Assembly (NCBI GenBank): GCA_031271245.1
Contig: JAISWC010000169.1
Span: 1 to 8,444, forward strand
Direction: 5' to 3'
DNA length: 8,444 nucleotides
From: Tannerella sp.
Lineage (GTDB): Bacteria > Bacteroidota > Bacteroidia > Bacteroidales > Tannerellaceae
The notes under the pieces are model-generated. The model did no database searches. It worked only from the letters and a program-made list of their open reading frames with translations, and had not been told where the DNA came from. A program made the position numbers and the translations under genes. Positions 6,840 through 8,444 of this stretch are shown piece after piece (position 1 is the stretch's first letter; every line of letters begins with the position of its first letter).

Positions 6840-7892
6840 TTATTCACTCTTTATGTAAATCTCGCTTCCGTCCAGCCGGAAGCGGAACTGATGTTCATGA
6901 TTGATGATCCGCAGTACGTCCCGGATGTCCTGCCGGAGCGAGAACGTGCCGGTATAGCGGATGTTTTTCAGCCGTTCGCCGTCCATGTGAATGTTTACAT
7001 CGTAATAATTCTCCAGTCTTTTGCAGATCAGCAGGAGCGGCTCGTCCTTAAATTTATAGGCTCCTTCCAGCCACGTATTTGCCAGCGAAGCGTCTACCCG
7101 TGTCACGGACATCTTTCCGGTGATTTGATCGAAATGCGCCTTCTGGCCGGGCGTCAGCGAGACGTCGTTTATTTTCAGGCCGCTGCTGTTCATGGATTCG
7201 AGCGAGATGCTTCCTTCCTGCAGGGTAACGATTGCATAGGATTCGCCATGATAAGCCTCGACATTGAATGCTGTCCCACGGACGGTGATGTTCTGCTGTT
7301 TCAACCGGACAATAAAGGGTTGCGCTTCCTTTTTGGCCACTTCGAAATACGCTTCCCCGTCCAGATAGACTTCCCGCGTGTCGCCGTCGAAATCCGAAGG
7401 ATAGCGCAGCGTGGTAGCGGCATTCAGCCTGACCACGCTTCCGTCGGACAGGTTCACCTCACTGGGTTTGCCGCCTTTGGGCACACGGACTTCGTTGTAT
7501 ACGACGGGACGGATTTTCTCTACCGGGCGGGAGCGTCGGCCGAAGTAGTCGCCGACGCCGAAACTGATCAGGAGGGCGACGACGGCTGCGGCGGCATACC
7601 GTAACAGGACGTTCGGCCGTATCTTCTTCCGTTCCGGTTCGTCGGGAAGGGTCGCAGGAAGTGTCTTACCCGTGATTTTCCGCATCATTTTCCGCCAGCT
7701 CCGCTCGATGTCTTCACGCTCCATCGCCGGACGCTTTCGCGTCAGGTCATGCAGGGTTTTCAGACGGACCAGTTCCTTTTTGTTTTCGGGCGATTCCTGC
7801 AGCCACAAGTCCAGCATCCGGAGTTCGTCCTCCGTGATTTCCCCGTGCAGGTAACGCACAATGTATACCTCTATATTGTTTCTATCAGACAT
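6840..7892 (-). CDS. FecR-family anti-sigma regulator with C-terminal DUF4974-type domain
   Basis: A 350-residue single-pass inner-membrane protein. Residues 1-90 are cytoplasmic and hold the sigma-binding region (VRYLHGEITEDELRMLDLWL). A transmembrane helix spans about 97-113 (LLRYAAAAVVALLISFGVG). The periplasmic FecR domain spans about 132-232 with the usual blocks PKGGKPSEVNLSDGSVVRLN (138-157), LDGEAYFEVAKKEAQPFIV (177-195), VRGTAFNVEAY (204-214) and VTLQEGSISL. A DUF4974-like domain at about 278-348 probably contacts the STN domain of SusC. It is the first gene of the operon, 29 nt before susC. The expected role is to hold an ECF sigma factor inactive or to chaperone it until SusC signals substrate. 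The sigma gene that normally lies just upstream is absent. Gly206-Thr207 lies in the conserved V-x-G-T-x-F-x-V segment where Pseudomonas FoxR-type homologues self-cleave. Confidence 0.93.
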   Translation of the reverse strand: MSDRNNIEVYIVRYLHGEITEDELRMLDLWLQESPENKKELVRLKTLHDLTRKRPAMEREDIERSWRKMMRKITGKTLPATLPDEPERKKIRPNVLLRYAAAAVVALLISFGVGDYFGRRSRPVEKIRPVVYNEVRVPKGGKPSEVNLSDGSVVRLNAATTLRYPSDFDGDTREVYLDGEAYFEVAKKEAQPFIVRLKQQNITVRGTAFNVEAYHGESYAIVTLQEGSISLESMNSSGLKINDVSLTPGQKAHFDQITGKMSVTRVDASLANTWLEGAYKFKDEPLLLICKRLENYYDVNIHMDGERLKNIRYTGTFSLRQDIRDVLRIINHEHQFRFRLDGSEIYIKSE

Positions 7893-7929
7893 TTTTATCC
7901 GGTTGTTTGCATAATAAACGATTCGAAAA

Positions 7930-7938
7930 CAAAATATA
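7930..7938 (-). promoter_or_regulatory. Weak candidate -7 element for the fecR-susC-susD operon
   Basis: On the minus strand this reads TATATTTTG, which is the Bacteroides TAnnTTTG -7 element with one extra base. It would start transcription about 30 nt upstream of the fecR ATG. No TTTG -33 box lies at the usual 19-21 nt spacing: the nearest minus-strand TTTG (plus 7952-7955) is only 13 nt away. It could instead be an ECF-type promoter. This is only a suggestion of where the operon promoter lies. Confidence 0.2.
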
Positions 7939-7950
7939 CTTACGAAAAGG

Positions 7951-7964
7951 ACAAAAATTTTTGT
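7951..7964. promoter_or_regulatory. 14-bp A/T palindrome in the divergent intergenic region
   Basis: ACAAAAATTTTTGT is an exact 14-bp palindrome about 60 nt upstream of the fecR start codon and about 107 nt upstream of the divergent ATPase gene. The A5T5 core would give intrinsic DNA curvature, and the dyad could be a small operator or an UP-like element. A/T palindromes also arise by chance in intergenic DNA, so function is uncertain. Confidence 0.3.
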
Positions 7965-7991
7965 GGAGACCTTGAATGATTATCCCACAAA

Positions 7992-8017
7992 ATGAGTTTG
8001 GAAGCTCCCAAACTCAT
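7992..8017. promoter_or_regulatory. Inverted repeat with 10-bp arms between divergent genes, candidate operator
   Basis: ATGAGTTTGG (7992-8001) and its exact reverse complement CCAAACTCAT (8008-8017) are separated by the 6-nt loop AAGCTC. No T-run follows on either strand and no gene reads into it, so it is unlikely to be a terminator. It sits about 22 nt upstream of the likely -7 element of the plus-strand ATPase gene, where a -33 box would normally be. This position suits a dimeric repressor or activator site controlling that gene and possibly the divergent fecR operon. The regulator is unknown. Confidence 0.5.
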
Positions 8018-8038
8018 GGTTCGGACGGAAATTTGTCG

Positions 8039-8046
8039 TATTTTTG
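8039..8046 (+). promoter_or_regulatory. Bacteroides-type -7 promoter element for the AAA-like ATPase gene
   Basis: TATTTTTG matches the Bacteroidetes primary-sigma -7 consensus TAnnTTTG exactly. Transcription would start near 8053, leaving a leader of about 18 nt before ATG 8071. No clear TTTG occurs at the expected -33 distance. The nearest upstream TTTG copies are at 8032-8035 (too close) and 7997-8000 (38 nt away, inside the inverted repeat). The promoter may therefore be weak or depend on a factor bound at that repeat. Confidence 0.45.
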
Positions 8047-8062
8047 CGGGAAATTTATGGAT

Positions 8063-8067
8063 AAGGA
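8063..8067 (+). promoter_or_regulatory. Ribosome binding site deciding the ATPase start
   Basis: AAGGA lies 3 nt before ATG 8071, which is close spacing but purine-rich. The only other nearby ATG (8057) opens a five-codon frame ending in TGA at 8072-8074, so 8071 is the start. Bacteroidetes depend little on Shine-Dalgarno pairing, so this is supporting evidence only. Confidence 0.4.
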
Positions 8068-8070
8068 ATT

Positions 8071-8444
8071 ATGAAAGAGTTTAACACTACAGGTCCCTGC
8101 GACCCTCAAAGACATTATATGTTACCTCCCAAAGTTCGTTTGGCCGGCGCCGATTTGAACAGATATATAGAGAAAGAACTCTATTGGGTGCTTCATGCGC
8201 CGCGCCAGACGGGGAAAACAACCTTCCTGATCAGTTGGATGCGCGAACTGAATGCTTCGGGCAATTATGCCGCCTGTTATGTGAGCGTGGAAGTGACACA
8301 GGGGATAACCGATGTAGAACGGGCCATCCCCCTGATTCGCGAATCCATACGAAAGTATGCGGGAGATTTCGGCCTGCCGGTCCCTCAGACAGATACGGCG
8401 GAGCCGGGTTTTATGCTCAGCAATATACTTGGGAACTGGGCGAA
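8071..8444 (+). CDS. AAA-like P-loop ATPase of unknown function (3' truncated by window)
   Basis: An open frame of 124 complete codons runs off the right edge. The N-terminal signature FNTTGPCDPQRHYMLPP (4-20) and the P-loop APRQTGKTT (43-51, Walker A with Ala for the first Gly) resemble a widespread group of stand-alone 'AAA-like / ATP-binding' proteins of Bacteroidetes, cyanobacteria and others. These usually begin with F-N-T-x-G-P-C and carry H-A-P-R-Q-[TS]-G-K-T. After the P-loop, YAACYVSVEV (about 65-74) is the expected second beta strand. The Walker B and sensor residues lie beyond the window. No signal peptide is present, so it is cytoplasmic. The cellular role of this group is not established to my knowledge; a transport, defence or toxin-linked role would be a guess. 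It is transcribed divergently from fecR, with a 178-nt shared intergenic region. Confidence 0.85.
   Translation, partial: MKEFNTTGPCDPQRHYMLPPKVRLAGADLNRYIEKELYWVLHAPRQTGKTTFLISWMRELNASGNYAACYVSVEVTQGITDVERAIPLIRESIRKYAGDFGLPVPQTDTAEPGFMLSNILGNWA

Noticed and set aside
7749..7979. Plus-strand open frame of 76 codons crossing the fecR start and intergenic region
   Set aside because: It is antisense to fecR for most of its length and has no coding features of its own.

Overview
The window looks like chromosomal DNA from a member of the Bacteroidota, most likely order Bacteroidales. It carries a FecR / SusC / SusD gene set, a SusD lipobox, an EnvC-type gene directly behind an apparent DUF4292-type gene, and a Bacteroides-style TAnnTTTG promoter element. 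Base composition is moderate, near 50% GC by eye. Genus cannot be assigned from the sequence alone. No rRNA, tRNA, CRISPR array, transposase or integrase was seen.

Layout, left to right. (1) 1-1447, plus strand: the last 48 codons of an upstream gene (probably a DUF4292-type outer-membrane lipoprotein), then 2 nt later a complete EnvC-like murein hydrolase activator with a degenerate LytM domain. (2) 1448-1642: a convergent intergenic region holding a perfect 33-bp palindrome and a second hairpin that may be a terminator. (3) 7892 down to 1643, minus strand: a compact three-gene operon fecR - susC - susD with gaps of 29 and 20 nt. FecR is an inner-membrane anti-sigma regulator. The SusC is a TonB-dependent transporter with an N-terminal STN signalling domain. 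SusD is the surface lipoprotein lid. (4) 7893-8070: a divergent intergenic region with a 10-bp-arm inverted repeat, a 14-bp A/T palindrome and a plausible TAnnTTTG promoter. (5) 8071-8444, plus strand: the first 124 codons of an AAA-like P-loop ATPase that runs off the window.

How the genes work together. Substrate binding by SusCD would be sensed through the STN domain of SusC, passed to the periplasmic part of FecR, and from there to an ECF sigma factor. The sigma gene that usually precedes fecR is not next to it here, so the partner must lie elsewhere or be missing. No glycoside hydrolase, lyase, peptidase or sulfatase gene is linked to the operon in the window, so the substrate cannot be inferred.

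The most striking signal is an uninterrupted run of 11 G on the susC coding strand, exactly between the STN plus carboxypeptidase-regulatory-like part and the TonB box/plug. Gain or loss of one G puts a stop codon within 7 to 10 codons. The tract is therefore a candidate slipped-strand on/off switch for the transporter, and the OFF product would still contain the whole signalling domain.
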